A stretch of 64,000 nt of DNA from an uncultured Dehalococcoidia bacterium (GCA_951812625.1 CATOSP010000001.1:473378-537377), one strand, 5' to 3'. Counted from the stretch's first letter, positions 33,392-42,272 are shown. Translations and numbers: made by a program. The notes: generated by a model not told the origin, from the letters alone.

Positions 33392-34779
33392 TTCCAGGAC
33401 CAGAAACCCAGCTTGCCCGCCGCCAGTTCCTTCACTTCGCCACTTCCAACGTCAAGAACGAAGATGCGGTCGCTTCGCGGCCCGTGCCCGTTGACGCTCC
33501 CCGCCGAGATGGGTTCCCTTCCGGCGAAGACAAGCCGTGTCCCATCGGGAGACCAGGGGGAATGAGAGTAACCGTACTGGTCGAAGAACCACAGCATGAT
33601 ACCCGTATCCGACGACGGGCGGAAACTGAACAACTGTACCGGGTCCGAACCGGCCCCCGTCTCCACCCACCATCTCGCCCGCTCCCCTGAATCGTCCAGA
33701 TCGAGCCACGCCAGCTTGTCCCCCGTCGGCGACCAGTAGAAGCACACGATCGGCCCCATCTGCAACCCGGAGACTCCACTGCCGCTCTCCGTGGGTAGGG
33801 TCCGGCCCTCGCTGGCAACGTCCCGCACCGTGTTCCCGTCGCTGGACACGACCCGCAGCCGCTCGAACCCGGAGACCCCCGTCTCCCGTCCATCGACTAC
33901 GGCCAGTTCGCCTCCTGCGGGCGACCAGGCGAAGGCCGAGGACTTCCCCACATCTGCCACCGGGCGGGGTTCCGAGCCGTCCCGCGACCGGGCCAGGTAC
34001 AGCGAGTCGGCCCCTTCCCTGCTTTCCGCGTAGGCCAACAGTTGCCTGTCCGGGGACAGTGCCGGCACACGGAACCCTATCAGGTCCGACGCCAGTACCG
34101 GCATGGGCACCTGGTACGGCCTCCGGGCAACCATCAGGTCGCCGCCCACATGGATGGCCAACATTTCCCCGCCGGAACTCCAATGAAAGTACAACGGTGC
34201 GCCCGTAGTGACCTGCACCGGCCCCGAGTCGCCCTCCGCGTCGACTACCCACAGGTCCAGCCCGCCCTGGCCGCCTGCCAGTACTCCCAGGGCCGTGCTG
34301 TCCGGAGACCAGTACAGGTAGTGGGGAGCGCCCTGAGCCACCAGGGCAGGGCTTTCGTTCCTGAAGACTGTCCTCGACTGGCCCGTTGCCACCTCGATTA
34401 GCTCAACCGTCACCACCGCCTGCCCATCGGCAACGGCAACGTGGGACGCCGCAATTCGCGTCCCGTCGGGGGACCATGTCGGCCATGTGTACAGATTGTC
34501 CCGCTGCGCCGGACTCGACAGCAGCCCCGAGGCCCTTCCCGAGGATGCCGCCCCAGTGCCGGTCAGCCTTAACTGCTCCGTGCCATCGGCATTGATGGTG
34601 AAGATGTCCCCATCGCCGTCTACGTATACGATCCGGTCTACTGACAAACCATCATTTCTCGAGGATTCAACCACGCCTTCCACTCCTCCTCCTGTGGCAT
34701 TATTCGTCGCACAGGCAACACCTGCCAGGACTATGAACAGTCCCAGCCATCTCCAATTGCCTGTCCAATGCGAAGCCAC
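33388..34779 (-). CDS. TolB-like beta-propeller lipoprotein
   Basis: 463 residues with a lipobox-like LAGVAC near residue 22. The body is made of WD40/PD40-type blades: YVDGDGDIFTINADGTEQLR, PTWSPDGTRIAAS, YWSPDSTALGVLAG, AFAWSPAGGELAVVDGRE, FYWSPTGDKLAWLDLDD, SPWSPDGTRLVFAGRE. Probably a six-bladed propeller in the envelope acting in binding, not catalysis. Upstream and coupled to the LppX-like gene, so the two may act together. Confidence 0.8.
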   Translation of the reverse strand: MASHWTGNWRWLGLFIVLAGVACATNNATGGGVEGVVESSRNDGLSVDRIVYVDGDGDIFTINADGTEQLRLTGTGAASSGRASGLLSSPAQRDNLYTWPTWSPDGTRIAASHVAVADGQAVVTVELIEVATGQSRTVFRNESPALVAQGAPHYLYWSPDSTALGVLAGGQGGLDLWVVDAEGDSGPVQVTTGAPLYFHWSSGGEMLAIHVGGDLMVARRPYQVPMPVLASDLIGFRVPALSPDRQLLAYAESREGADSLYLARSRDGSEPRPVADVGKSSAFAWSPAGGELAVVDGRETGVSGFERLRVVSSDGNTVRDVASEGRTLPTESGSGVSGLQMGPIVCFYWSPTGDKLAWLDLDDSGERARWWVETGAGSDPVQLFSFRPSSDTGIMLWFFDQYGYSHSPWSPDGTRLVFAGREPISAGSVNGHGPRSDRIFVLDVGSGEVKELAAGKLGFWSWN

Positions 34780-35149
34780 CAGTCGACTTGCCCGCTTGCG
34801 AGAACCGGATTACAGATAATGAAGCCATGCCCTATGACGACACAGAATAGCACCGGCCACAGACCCTAGCAAACGGCGTGTACCAATGCCCCGGAATCTT
34901 GGACTTCCCGGCACTTATCCTTGATAACTACAGGACCAACAGGCAGGGTTGGAACCCGTCCGTTCACCCTCCTTGCCCGGACTTTGACCACCACCCCCGT
35001 AGTGTGGGAACATCTTCAGCCGGTCTGTCTTTCTCCCACATCCGGTGCAGGACCGCCCACATCACTTACCCCCACGGCCATGTTAAAATACCGTTCATCA
35101 ACTACTCAACCACGACTACGGGGCTCGAAGTATCCACACGGTCAACACC

Positions 35150-35155
35150 TATACT
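35150..35155 (+). promoter_or_regulatory. TATACT -10 box upstream of obgE
   Basis: ggtcaacacctatactgtta puts a -10 24 nt before the obgE ATG, giving a leader of about 17 nt without a clear Shine-Dalgarno. The gap 34780-35178 (399 nt) separates divergent genes and shows no other feature I could recognise. Confidence 0.4.
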
Positions 35156-35178
35156 GTTACTACCGTTCTATACATCAA

Positions 35179-36462
35179 ATGATAGATAGCGTCAGACTAG
35201 ATATAAAAGCCGGTAACGGGGGTAACGGGTGCACAAGCTTCCTCCGGCAAAAGTACCACGCACGCGGGGGCCCTGACGGGGGAGATGGCGGGCATGGGGG
35301 CAGCGCCTTCCTCCAGGGGGACGCGTCCTACAACACTCTGCTGCACCTGAGATTCACCAGCACCATCTATGTAGACCGCGGCGTCCACGGGAAGGGAAAG
35401 GACCAGACAGGCCGCAACGGCCAGGACCAGACCCTGAAAGTCCCCCTGGGTACGCAGGTCTGGCGGCGGGACCGGGACGGGACCCGGACGCTGCTGGCAG
35501 ACATCTGCGATGAAACTCCCGTCATGGTCGCCCAGGGCGGTCTTGGGGGGTGGGGCAACGCGCGGTTCGTCTCGGCCACGAACCAGGAGCCGGTACTGTC
35601 CCAGCGGGGCGGCGAAGGGGAACGGGTGACACTGTTCCTCGAGCTGAAGCTGCTGGCGGACGTTGCGTTGGTGGCCCGGCCGAACGCCGGGAAGTCGACC
35701 CTTGTAGCCCGGAGCACAGGCGCGAAGCCCAAGGTAGCCGATTACCCCTTTACGACCGTTGAGCCAGTCCTGGGAGTGGTGTACGTCCACGACAGGGACT
35801 TCGTACTCATGGAGATTCCCGGGCTGCTGGAGGGCGCGCACCAGGGGATCGGCCTCGGGCACCAGTTTCTGCGGCACGCGGAAAGGGCGCGGCTGTATGT
35901 CCACCTGGTCGATGGCCTGTCCGACGACCCCCTGGCTGATCTCGACATGATCAACGAGGAACTCCGGCAGTTCAGCCCGGAGTTGACCGACAAGCCGCAG
36001 ATCGTTGCAGTCAACAAGCTTGACGTGACCGAGGTTAGGCAAAGGCAGAACGAGCTTCGTGAGGCCATCCTGAAGCGGCCCGCACACAGTGGCGTCAGGC
36101 CCCAGGTGTTCTTCATCTCTGCGGTTACCGGCGAGGGCGTGGACGCCCTGATGTCGGCGGTGCTGCAGATGCTGGACACGCTGCCCAAGGACGTTGCCGA
36201 AACCGTGGTCACCGCCGAGGCCCCGCGCGGCAGGCGTCGAATGGACCGGAGCAGCTCGGTAACCGTGGAGGACGGGGTGTACGTCGTCCACTCGGAGAGG
36301 CTGGAGAGGCTAGTTGCCCTGGCCGATACCCGCGACACCCGGGTCCTGCTGCAGCTCTGGCGCGAGATGGGACGGGACGGGATAGCCACCCGGCTCGAGC
36401 AGGCGGGCATAGAGGCGGGGGACACCATTCGCATCGGGCGGGCCGAAGTCGAGTGGTTCTAG
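35179..36462 (+). CDS. obgE: Obg-family GTPase (CgtA)
   Basis: 427 residues from ATG 35179 (MIDSVRLDIKAGNGGNGCTS); the track extends it upstream in frame. N-terminal glycine-rich Obg fold (about 1-158), G domain with G1 ARPNAGKST, G3 EIPGLLEGAHQG, G4 NKLD and G5 SAVTG, and a C-terminal OCT domain ending VEWF. Acts in 50S assembly and stress control. Two oddities: the usual GxPNVGKST is ARPNAGKST, and the G3 Asp (DIPG) is Glu. nadD follows 16 nt later. Annotation secure. Confidence 0.95.
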   Translation: MIDSVRLDIKAGNGGNGCTSFLRQKYHARGGPDGGDGGHGGSAFLQGDASYNTLLHLRFTSTIYVDRGVHGKGKDQTGRNGQDQTLKVPLGTQVWRRDRDGTRTLLADICDETPVMVAQGGLGGWGNARFVSATNQEPVLSQRGGEGERVTLFLELKLLADVALVARPNAGKSTLVARSTGAKPKVADYPFTTVEPVLGVVYVHDRDFVLMEIPGLLEGAHQGIGLGHQFLRHAERARLYVHLVDGLSDDPLADLDMINEELRQFSPELTDKPQIVAVNKLDVTEVRQRQNELREAILKRPAHSGVRPQVFFISAVTGEGVDALMSAVLQMLDTLPKDVAETVVTAEAPRGRRRMDRSSSVTVEDGVYVVHSERLERLVALADTRDTRVLLQLWREMGRDGIATRLEQAGIEAGDTIRIGRAEVEWF

Positions 36463-36478
36463 GCCGGTTGTTTCTGCC

Positions 36479-37087
36479 ATGAAGCTGGGCATCATGGGCG
36501 GTACTTTCGACCCCGTCCACATGGGGCACCTGCTCATAGCCGAGAACGCCCGCTGCGCCCTGTCCCTTGATCAGGTGTTGTTCGTACCGGCAGGGCGTCC
36601 CTGGCTGCGGGGCGACGCCAAAGTTTCCGAAGGCCATCATCGGCTGCGCATGGTCGAGCTTGCCATTGCGGGGAACCCCGGGTTCAGCGCGACAGACATC
36701 GAGATAGACAGGCCCGGCCCCACCTACACGGTGGACACCCTTGAAACCCTGAAGGGAGAATATGGTGAGGCTACGGAGTTCTTCTTCATCATTGGGTCGG
36801 ATGCCCTGGTAAACATGGACCGGTGGAGGTCCCCGGCCCGCCTCTTCGAGCTTTGCACCCTGGCAGTCTTCGGCAGAAGCGACGGTGAGGACTCGCTGGT
36901 ATTGACCTACCGCCTCACGCACCAGTTCCCCCAGATCGTAGATGCGGTGGTGTGGATGGGCCGCAGCCTTACCAGCATCAGTAGCACCGACATCCGCCGC
37001 CGCCTCGCCGCCGCCGAGCCTGTGCGCTACATGGTCCCGGACAGCGTCGAGCAATACATCCGGGAACATGGGCTGTACTTATCCTGA
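36479..37087 (+). CDS. nadD: Nicotinate-nucleotide adenylyltransferase
   Basis: 202 residues. Rossmann-like nucleotidyltransferase with GIMGGTFDPVHMGHLLIAE (HxGH ATP site) at the N-terminus and the late SISSTDIRRRLA motif. Makes nicotinate adenine dinucleotide from nicotinate mononucleotide and ATP in NAD synthesis. The obgE-nadD order is widespread. Ends 82 nt before pyrE. Confidence 0.95.
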   Translation: MKLGIMGGTFDPVHMGHLLIAENARCALSLDQVLFVPAGRPWLRGDAKVSEGHHRLRMVELAIAGNPGFSATDIEIDRPGPTYTVDTLETLKGEYGEATEFFFIIGSDALVNMDRWRSPARLFELCTLAVFGRSDGEDSLVLTYRLTHQFPQIVDAVVWMGRSLTSISSTDIRRRLAAAEPVRYMVPDSVEQYIREHGLYLS

Positions 37088-37169
37088 CTAGGGTCGTCCC
37101 TGGAAGTCCCCGGTAGGGCGAGGGAATGGTGTATCATCCCTGCTAACATTCTCGGAGGGGGTTACCACT

Positions 37170-37736
37170 GTGGCAGGACACGCTGACCGGCTTCTTGAAC
37201 TGGCGACCGAGATAGGTGCTTTGACCTATGGGGACTACACCCTGTCCTGGGGGGGCAAGTCAAAGTTCTACTTTGACGGCCGGTTGCTAAGCCTGGAACC
37301 CGAGGGCGCGTACATCATAGGGCAGGCCCTCTTGCCCTATGTTACCGGCGCGGGGGCGACTGCGGTGGGCGGGCCGACCCTGGGAGCAGACCCGATGGTC
37401 GCTGCCATTGCGATGACTAGCCACATGGCAGGTGAACGCATCAGCGGCTTCATCGTGCGCAAGGAGACCAAGGGTCACGGGACCGGCAAGCTCATAGAGG
37501 GGCCGCTGACCCCCGGCAGCAAGGTTGCCATCGTGGACGATACTTGCTCCACCGGCGGGTCCCTGTTCCAGGCGATTGCCGCCGCCGAGGACGCAGGCTG
37601 CCAGGTGGTAAAGGTGCTATCGGTCCTGGACCGCCGCGAAGGAGGGTCGGAGAAACTCCGGGAGCGGGGCTACGACTTTTCCTCCCTGCTGATAGCCACC
37701 CCGGAAGGCGAGATCATGGTTGCCGAAGGCGCGTAG
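37170..37736 (+). CDS. pyrE: Orotate phosphoribosyltransferase
   Basis: 188 residues, GTG with GGAGGGGG upstream; TAACAT at about 37143 may be the -10. PRPP-binding motif VAIVDDTCSTGGSLFQAI (about 113-130) and the flexible-loop lysines in VRKETKGHGTG are those of PyrE. Converts orotate and PRPP to OMP in pyrimidine synthesis. Shorter than the E. coli enzyme by about 25 residues, as is common in this type. Convergent with the gene at 37759. Confidence 0.93.
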   Translation: MAGHADRLLELATEIGALTYGDYTLSWGGKSKFYFDGRLLSLEPEGAYIIGQALLPYVTGAGATAVGGPTLGADPMVAAIAMTSHMAGERISGFIVRKETKGHGTGKLIEGPLTPGSKVAIVDDTCSTGGSLFQAIAAAEDAGCQVVKVLSVLDRREGGSEKLRERGYDFSSLLIATPEGEIMVAEGA

Positions 37737-37758
37737 CTGTTCTCTCTGGGGGATGTGT

Positions 37759-38385
37759 CTATCCCTGGCCTCTCCTGCGCGCGTACATTGCGGCTCCAGC
37801 GGTTAAAACTGCCACTGCCGCGATTATTGCCAGGATGATCGTCCGCGTCATGTTCGTCCCGGTGTCCGCGGGTTGCCCGGGGGGTGCTGCGGCCGTCCCG
37901 CCCTGGGGTGCATACCCTTCGCCAAAGGCGTCAACGTCTTCTTGCGCTTCCCCTAGCAGGGCCGTGCGGCTGCAGATGTTCGCGCTAAGTCCGGACTCAT
38001 CCCCGGTCGGCTTGTGGGCATAGACGACGTACTCCTCGCCTTCGACAAAGGCAAAGCCGCAGCTTCCGCCCGTCGGCGGGGTGGTGACCGTGGCGGCTTC
38101 ATCGACGCTGCCCTTCCAGACGGTGCTTACCGTGAAGCCCACGGTGGTAAGGTCACCCGGTGAGAAGGATGCGGCATTGGGGTCGAAGGAATGCTGGACT
38201 GTCAGGACTCTCCCGGTGAATACGGCGTCGAATTTCTCCATTTCGTCGGACGGGGTGCCGGGCACCACGCACTTGCAGGCGTATGCCTGCTCCGTATTGC
38301 CGACGAGCCACAGGACGGCGAACATTACTGCAAGGGCCAAGCCTCCTATGTACAGGGAGACGGGGAGACTCCTATTCCTGCGCAA
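37759..38385 (-). CDS. Exported NTR/TIMP-like domain protein with C-terminal membrane anchor
   Basis: 208 residues, apparent TTG start 8 nt after the ygfZ stop. Signal peptide ending around ACKC; the mature protein begins CKCVVPGTPSDEMEKFDAVF, the CxC start of netrin/TIMP-like OB-fold domains, continuing FTGRVLTVQHS, SCGFAFVEGEEYVVYAH and ICSRTALLG with paired cysteines. A Pro/Gly linker, a membrane helix (TIILAIIAAVAVLTAGAAMY) and RRRGQG end it. Extracellular binding or protease-inhibitor-like role is inference. Possibly co-transcribed with ygfZ. Confidence 0.75.
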   Translation of the reverse strand: MRRNRSLPVSLYIGGLALAVMFAVLWLVGNTEQAYACKCVVPGTPSDEMEKFDAVFTGRVLTVQHSFDPNAASFSPGDLTTVGFTVSTVWKGSVDEAATVTTPPTGGSCGFAFVEGEEYVVYAHKPTGDESGLSANICSRTALLGEAQEDVDAFGEGYAPQGGTAAAPPGQPADTGTNMTRTIILAIIAAVAVLTAGAAMYARRRGQG

Positions 38386-38393
38386 AGCCTGTC

Positions 38394-39452
38394 CTAGCCC
38401 TCGCCCGGGCCGAACAGTTGCGGCAGGTCCTGTATCTCCGCTGAACCCTGGGCCGGGGCCTCCAGTTCCAGGGTAACGCCCGGCTCCGCGCTGGCCTTTC
38501 TGACGTAGGCCATGCCGATGGCCCCGTCAGCGCCGGGCAGGCGGGTGACTGATGTGACCGTACCTGCCGGTTTGCCGTCTCTGAGCAATGCGGCACCCGG
38601 CTCCGCCTGGGCGCCGGGGGAGAAGTTCAGACGCACCAGGTACTTCTGTACCCGCTGGTAGGTGTCCAGCCTTGCGATAACCTCCTGGCCGATGTAGCAG
38701 CCCTTGGTGAAGTCGATGGAGCCGATCAGCCCTGCCTCCAGCGGGTTGTAGGGTTCGCCCATCTCGCTGCCGTGGGCCGGAACGGCGTACCGGACCCTGG
38801 CGGCTTCGACGGCGTCGCGCCCTGCCGGGACAATGCCCTGGCTTACCAGGGACTGCCAGACTGCCGGGGCGGCATCCGTTGATACCAGGACATCGAAGCT
38901 GGGGAGATCTCCCATGGGGCGGCAGACGATGCGGACCTCTTCTCCGGCTATCATCGCCGGGACGTTATGGTAAGTGGCCAGCCCTTCCAGCGAGCCACCG
39001 GCGGCTTCCTGCAGAGCCGCGCCGCTGCCGGGGCCGATGACCGAGAGCATGGCCGAAGTGGGGGTCACGTCCTCCACTTCCAAGTCTTCCATGATGGTGT
39101 ACTTGTCCAGGAAGTCGATGACCTGATCCTGCGCGCCGGGGCTGGTGATCAGCAGCACGTCCTCCCCCCGGTTGACCACGCCGATGAGGTCGAGGATGCG
39201 GCCCCGGTCGGTGGTCAGGATGGTCGGCGCGCCCTGCCCCGGCTCCAGGTCGATGACCTGGTTGGTGGAGAGGCGGTTGAGCAGGTCCAGCGCGTCGTCG
39301 CCGGTGGCCTTGAGACGGCCCACGTATGAGGAGTCATGGATGGCGGCGGCGGTGGTGATGGCGGCGTACTCGGCGGCGATGCCGGAGTAGACCGCGGGGG
39401 TCGCGCCGGTGGCGGCCCCGGCGTCGTGGGGGGCAGAGCGTTGCGTGGTCAT
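38394..39452 (-). CDS. ygfZ: Folate-binding YgfZ/GcvT-like protein
   Basis: 352 residues from ATG 39452 (GGAGG 7 nt upstream); the track adds 12 residues. Aminomethyltransferase-like fold, with the YgfZ signature KGCYIGQEVIAR (about 276-287) containing the key Cys. YgfZ-type proteins use folate to support assembly or repair of some Fe-S enzymes. True GcvT lacks the KGCYxGQE motif, so the YgfZ call is preferred. Fits with the adjacent A-type Fe-S carrier upstream, although a terminator lies between them. Confidence 0.88.
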   Translation of the reverse strand: MTTQRSAPHDAGAATGATPAVYSGIAAEYAAITTAAAIHDSSYVGRLKATGDDALDLLNRLSTNQVIDLEPGQGAPTILTTDRGRILDLIGVVNRGEDVLLITSPGAQDQVIDFLDKYTIMEDLEVEDVTPTSAMLSVIGPGSGAALQEAAGGSLEGLATYHNVPAMIAGEEVRIVCRPMGDLPSFDVLVSTDAAPAVWQSLVSQGIVPAGRDAVEAARVRYAVPAHGSEMGEPYNPLEAGLIGSIDFTKGCYIGQEVIARLDTYQRVQKYLVRLNFSPGAQAEPGAALLRDGKPAGTVTSVTRLPGADGAIGMAYVRKASAEPGVTLELEAPAQGSAEIQDLPQLFGPGEG

Positions 39453-39486
39453 GGTGGCCTCCGTGAAGGGGTGTGTTGGGGGATAC

Positions 39487-39521
39487 AAAAAGCGCCGCCT
39501 TCAACGTTGCAAAGGCGGCGC
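39487..39521 (-). terminator. Intrinsic terminator after the A-type carrier gene
   Basis: On the minus strand GCGCCGCCTT and AAGGCGGCGC form a 10-bp stem followed by TTTTT. It lies 25 nt past the stop of the gene at 39545 and directly upstream of ygfZ, so ygfZ needs its own promoter or readthrough. Confidence 0.85.
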
Positions 39522-39544
39522 GTCGCTGACAGGTGTGCGGGCGG

Positions 39545-39901
39545 TTATACGCCGAACGACGTACCGCAGCCGCAGGTCTTCTTGGCGTTGGGGTTGGTGA
39601 AGACGAACCCCTTGCCGTTCAGCCCGTCGGAGAACTCCAACTCGGTGCCGACGAGGTAGATGTAGCTCTTCTTGTCCACCATGACCTTGATGCCGTACTG
39701 TTCGACCACCTTGTCGGTCTCAAGCACCTCGTCGGTGATCTTCAGGTCGTAGGTCAGGCCGGAGCAGCCGCCGCCCTTGACGGCGACGCGAAGCCCCACG
39801 TCTTCCCCGATACCATCCTTAGCGGCGAAGTACCTGATCTTCTCGGCGGCCTTCTCGCTGATCGACACCCCTAGCTCAATGCCATCCATCGTGATAGCCA
39901 T
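39545..39901 (-). CDS. A-type iron-sulfur carrier (IscA/ErpA-like)
   Basis: 118 residues from ATG 39901 with GGAGG upstream. ISEKAAEKIRYFAAKDGIGE, VAVKGGGCSGLTYDLKI and the C-terminal TCGCGTSF give the three conserved cysteines (C-x(n)-C-G-C) that hold Fe-S clusters. Delivers clusters to apoproteins in the cytoplasm. IscA, ErpA and SufA cannot be told apart here. Ends at a strong terminator; its neighbour ygfZ has a related role. Confidence 0.92.
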   Translation of the reverse strand: MAITMDGIELGVSISEKAAEKIRYFAAKDGIGEDVGLRVAVKGGGCSGLTYDLKITDEVLETDKVVEQYGIKVMVDKKSYIYLVGTELEFSDGLNGKGFVFTNPNAKKTCGCGTSFGV

Positions 39902-40003
39902 CTGGCCCTCCTGCGGCAAAAACTCCCACGGGCAAGCGGCCCGAAACGCTGCCGGTAATTAAGCTCATTCTATGAGAATGGAGCCTCCCGCGTCAAGCGC
40001 GGC

Positions 40004-40360
40004 TTAGTATCGCCTGGCAACTACCGGTATTAGCGCATTGTTCACCGGGTCCACGGCGAGCAGGGCGTCTTCCAGGGAGATTACGCCCAGCAGGCTGGGT
40101 TCTCCCTCCTCAGCGAATATCACCGTGGTGATGAACTCCCTGCCCCCCAGCCTGATGGTGGTCTGTCCTATGTCCACCGTCTGCAAGCTGCCATCGGCCA
40201 ACCGTGATTGCACGGCCCTGTTGACCGGCACTCCCAATGCCTGCAGAATTCCCCGGGGCAGGGCCGTGTAGGTAGACCCGGTGTCCACTTCCACCTCCAC
40301 TCTCTGGAGATTCCGTCCTTGGGGGTCTCCCACTTCTATTGTCGTGATTACGGTCCCCAT
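40004..40360 (-). CDS. Retropepsin-like aspartic protease family protein
   Basis: 118 residues from ATG 40360. VEVEVDTGSTYTALPRGILQ carries the DTGS motif of clan AA aspartic proteases, followed by a hydrophobic LGGREFITTVIF and LLGVISLEDALLAV, the second psi-loop-like region. A single-domain protein of this size would act as a homodimer, like retropepsins. Substrate and role unknown. The ORF track extends it upstream through an R2 repeat, which I exclude. Confidence 0.75.
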   Translation of the reverse strand: MGTVITTIEVGDPQGRNLQRVEVEVDTGSTYTALPRGILQALGVPVNRAVQSRLADGSLQTVDIGQTTIRLGGREFITTVIFAEEGEPSLLGVISLEDALLAVDPVNNALIPVVARRY

Positions 40361-40450
40361 TTCACACCGGCCTGCGCCTGTACCCTCTTCTCCTGGCAGG
40401 AGTTTTGCAATTGTCTGGCCCCTGGGACCGCCCGCCTGTCTTCCATAGGG

Positions 40451-40508
40451 TTGGCGGGGAAAATTGCATTTTTGCGGACAGATCCGGACAATTCCGGACA
40501 TTTTCACC
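40451..40508 (+). repeat. R2 interspersed element with three CCGGACA-type words
   Basis: GCGGGGAAAATTGCATTTTT, then gcggacagatccggacaatt and ccggacatttt. The words CGGACA, CCGGACA, CCGGACA recur every 10-11 nt. Reversed match at 29151 and diverged match at 15118. In the gap 40361-40857 with no gene. Confidence 0.55.
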
Positions 40509-40566
40509 ATGTCGGCCCGTCAGCGGGGGTGAGGTCCGTTCAGGACGGCGGGCTAGGACTGGCGCG

Positions 40567-40620
40567 TACAAGACATGATAGGGGAGTACAGCCGGGGTTG
40601 GAAAGGGGCAAGTGTCAGTA
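40567..40620 (+). repeat. R4 repeat, copy 2
   Basis: ACAAGACATGATAGGGGA, then CCGGGGTTGGAAAGGGGCAA and GTGTCAGT, matching 17145-17197. Sixty nucleotides downstream of an R2 element. Confidence 0.5.
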
Positions 40621-40857
40621 AGCCAGACCAGCTAAGCCGGAACGTTACCCGCTCTGGTGGAGGGAAGTGCAAAACTCTTCCCGGTGGCATCCTCGATAGC
40701 TGCGATACACCACGCGCCCCTCAGGGTTCGATTCACTACAAGCGAACAGAGCCGGAAGGTTCCTCCTCGCGCCATGCAGGATCTGGCCCGAGGGGAACTG
40801 TCTGGAACCTGGTGGTTGTGTCGTAAAGGGGTGTCTCAGTGGGGATCGGGGCACCGG

Positions 40858-41082
40858 CTACTTCCCTTCGATGGAAGCCATCGCATCCGCCAGTGTCTCG
40901 TGTTCCGAAACCTGCTGGTCGTCCTTGTACGTTATGTATTTCCCGGAGACCAGCGCAGGTGGTCCCGATAAACCCGAACTCAAGGGTGCTTCCAAAAGGA
41001 ACCACATAATCCGGTAATTGGAGCCGTCATCTCCCTGCCCTTCCCTGACCACGTATCCGCGGCCAACCCAGTTCACTTTCAT
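40858..41082 (-). CDS. Hypothetical small protein
   Basis: 74 residues from ATG 41082 (AAGGGG upstream). KVNWVGRGYVVREGQGDDGS and LVSGKYITYKDDQQVSEHET suggest a small beta-rich domain. I do not recognise the family. It lies 28 nt after the small membrane protein at 41111 on the same strand, so they may be co-transcribed. Confidence 0.5.
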   Translation of the reverse strand: MKVNWVGRGYVVREGQGDDGSNYRIMWFLLEAPLSSGLSGPPALVSGKYITYKDDQQVSEHETLADAMASIEGK

Positions 41083-41110
41083 GTCTTTACCCCTTCCGCG
41101 GTTGTCCACT

Positions 41111-41449
41111 TCATGTCGAGTTCGACCGGCGTGCAAGCAAGTTCTCTTCCTTCCGTTGGCCCCAAAAGGCGTATCCCAAGAGAAGTGCAGATGCTATCCC
41201 CGTGAAAATGGTGGTTGCCAAGTAAAACTGGGAATGAGGCGTGCATTCGGAAGGAACAACCAGCAACGCAAGGAGAGGGACAAACATACCCAAACAGGCG
41301 ACACCGGCGGTGGTGAGGTGGTTGTAAACACCTCTAATCCGTAGTTGAGCCGGTGATAACGCGATTAACTGCCTACTCTCTGGTGGAACTTCAATTGGCG
41401 ATGTGACCGATAGAGCATCGCTACTTAGTGGTGAGTCATCCATTCCCAT
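41111..41449 (-). CDS. Small membrane protein with two helices
   Basis: 112 residues: soluble N-terminal 50 residues (SLTSPIEVPPESRQLIALSP-like), then two hydrophobic segments (AGVACLGMFVPLLALLVVP and YLATTIFTGIASALLLGYAF) and a basic tail RRSNST. No family recognised. Upstream of the small hypothetical gene at 40858. A short frame overlapping its start (41425-41538) was not accepted as a gene. Confidence 0.5.
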   Translation of the reverse strand: MGMDDSPLSSDALSVTSPIEVPPESRQLIALSPAQLRIRGVYNHLTTAGVACLGMFVPLLALLVVPSECTPHSQFYLATTIFTGIASALLLGYAFWGQRKEENLLARRSNST

Positions 41450-41635
41450 GTTTGTTGGCTGTGACCATCCGGCAATGCTACCTTGGATACGAAGTCATTG
41501 TATTCAATGAGCTCGATCGATGTCCACCTGGGATCCATGCGGGAGGAAGTGCGAAACTCTGTGGCAAGGAGAAGCCCCGGTGGTGGTCGCCGGGGCCTTG
41601 CAATTCTGACGCTCCGACCTTCGATCGTCCGGGGC

Positions 41636-41995
41636 TTACATCGACAATAGCCGCTCAACCTTGGCTACGAATTGCTCGACCCTATGGAGACGGCTTTCTA
41701 TACCTTCCCGGTCCAGGGTGTCCTCGTAGAAGTTCTGGTGGAGGATGGAGGCCGCATCGAATAGGGCGTCCATCTCATCGTCTCCGGTTTCCCGGGCCAA
41801 CTGCTGCGCCACGAGCAGGATGGACCGATGAGGGCGGTGCTCTATGCCCCTACTGTCGGCCACGGCTTTGACCATCTGCGACGCCGCGCCCCAGCCTTTC
41901 TCAGCAGCCTGAGTCAGGTCCCCGGCCTCCAATTCCTGGAAGGCCTTGGCCAGGTATTCCCTGCTCCGTTCCTGGTATGTCTGGGTTGGTTGCAT
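41636..41995 (-). CDS. PaREP1/HEPN-like helical protein
   Basis: 119 residues, helical, YQERSREYLAKAFQELEAGD, LTQAAEKGWGAASQMVKAVA, then SILHQNFYEDTLDREGIESR. Same family as 2874-3224 and 48462-48833. An R-x-H-like combination (RPHR) occurs mid-protein. No partner gene is adjacent. Function unknown; some HEPN relatives are ribonucleases. Confidence 0.78.
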   Translation of the reverse strand: MQPTQTYQERSREYLAKAFQELEAGDLTQAAEKGWGAASQMVKAVADSRGIEHRPHRSILLVAQQLARETGDDEMDALFDAASILHQNFYEDTLDREGIESRLHRVEQFVAKVERLLSM

Positions 41996-42222
41996 CGGTT
42001 TCTCTATTCGTACCTTAGTATGTCAGCGGTGGTGTCGTGGGGTGATGCTAGGGGATGGGTACTTCCGCCGTCAAGCGGGGCATACCTACCCGGGAGAGGC
42101 AGGCCTTAATTCTCACGAAAGCAGAATCTTAGGATGCGTAACCAGTAGAATCCCACCGACCCATTCAACCCAACCACCCGGTATGGTGACAGTACAACCC
42201 CTGATTGCGATGGCTTGGAGAG

Positions 42223-42228
42223 TATAAT
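42223..42228 (+). promoter_or_regulatory. TATAAT -10 box upstream of the Mrr-like gene
   Basis: gagagtataattgc about 45 nt before the start of the 42273 gene. No good -35 was seen at 16-18 nt. The 277-nt gap 41996-42272 has no other feature. Confidence 0.4.
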
Positions 42229-42272
42229 TGCATTAGTCCGCTTAGTGAACCAAGACTACTATCTGAGGAAAC

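Noticed and set aside
40640-40760. GGTTCGATTC sequence looking like a tRNA T-arm
   Set aside because: No acceptor stem, D-arm or anticodon arm could be formed around it; no tRNA found in the window.
41425-41538. Short minus-strand frame MDPRWTSIELIEYNDFVSKV ... overlapping the 41111 gene
   Set aside because: No ribosome site, overlaps another start and has no family likeness; possible gene tail but not supportable.
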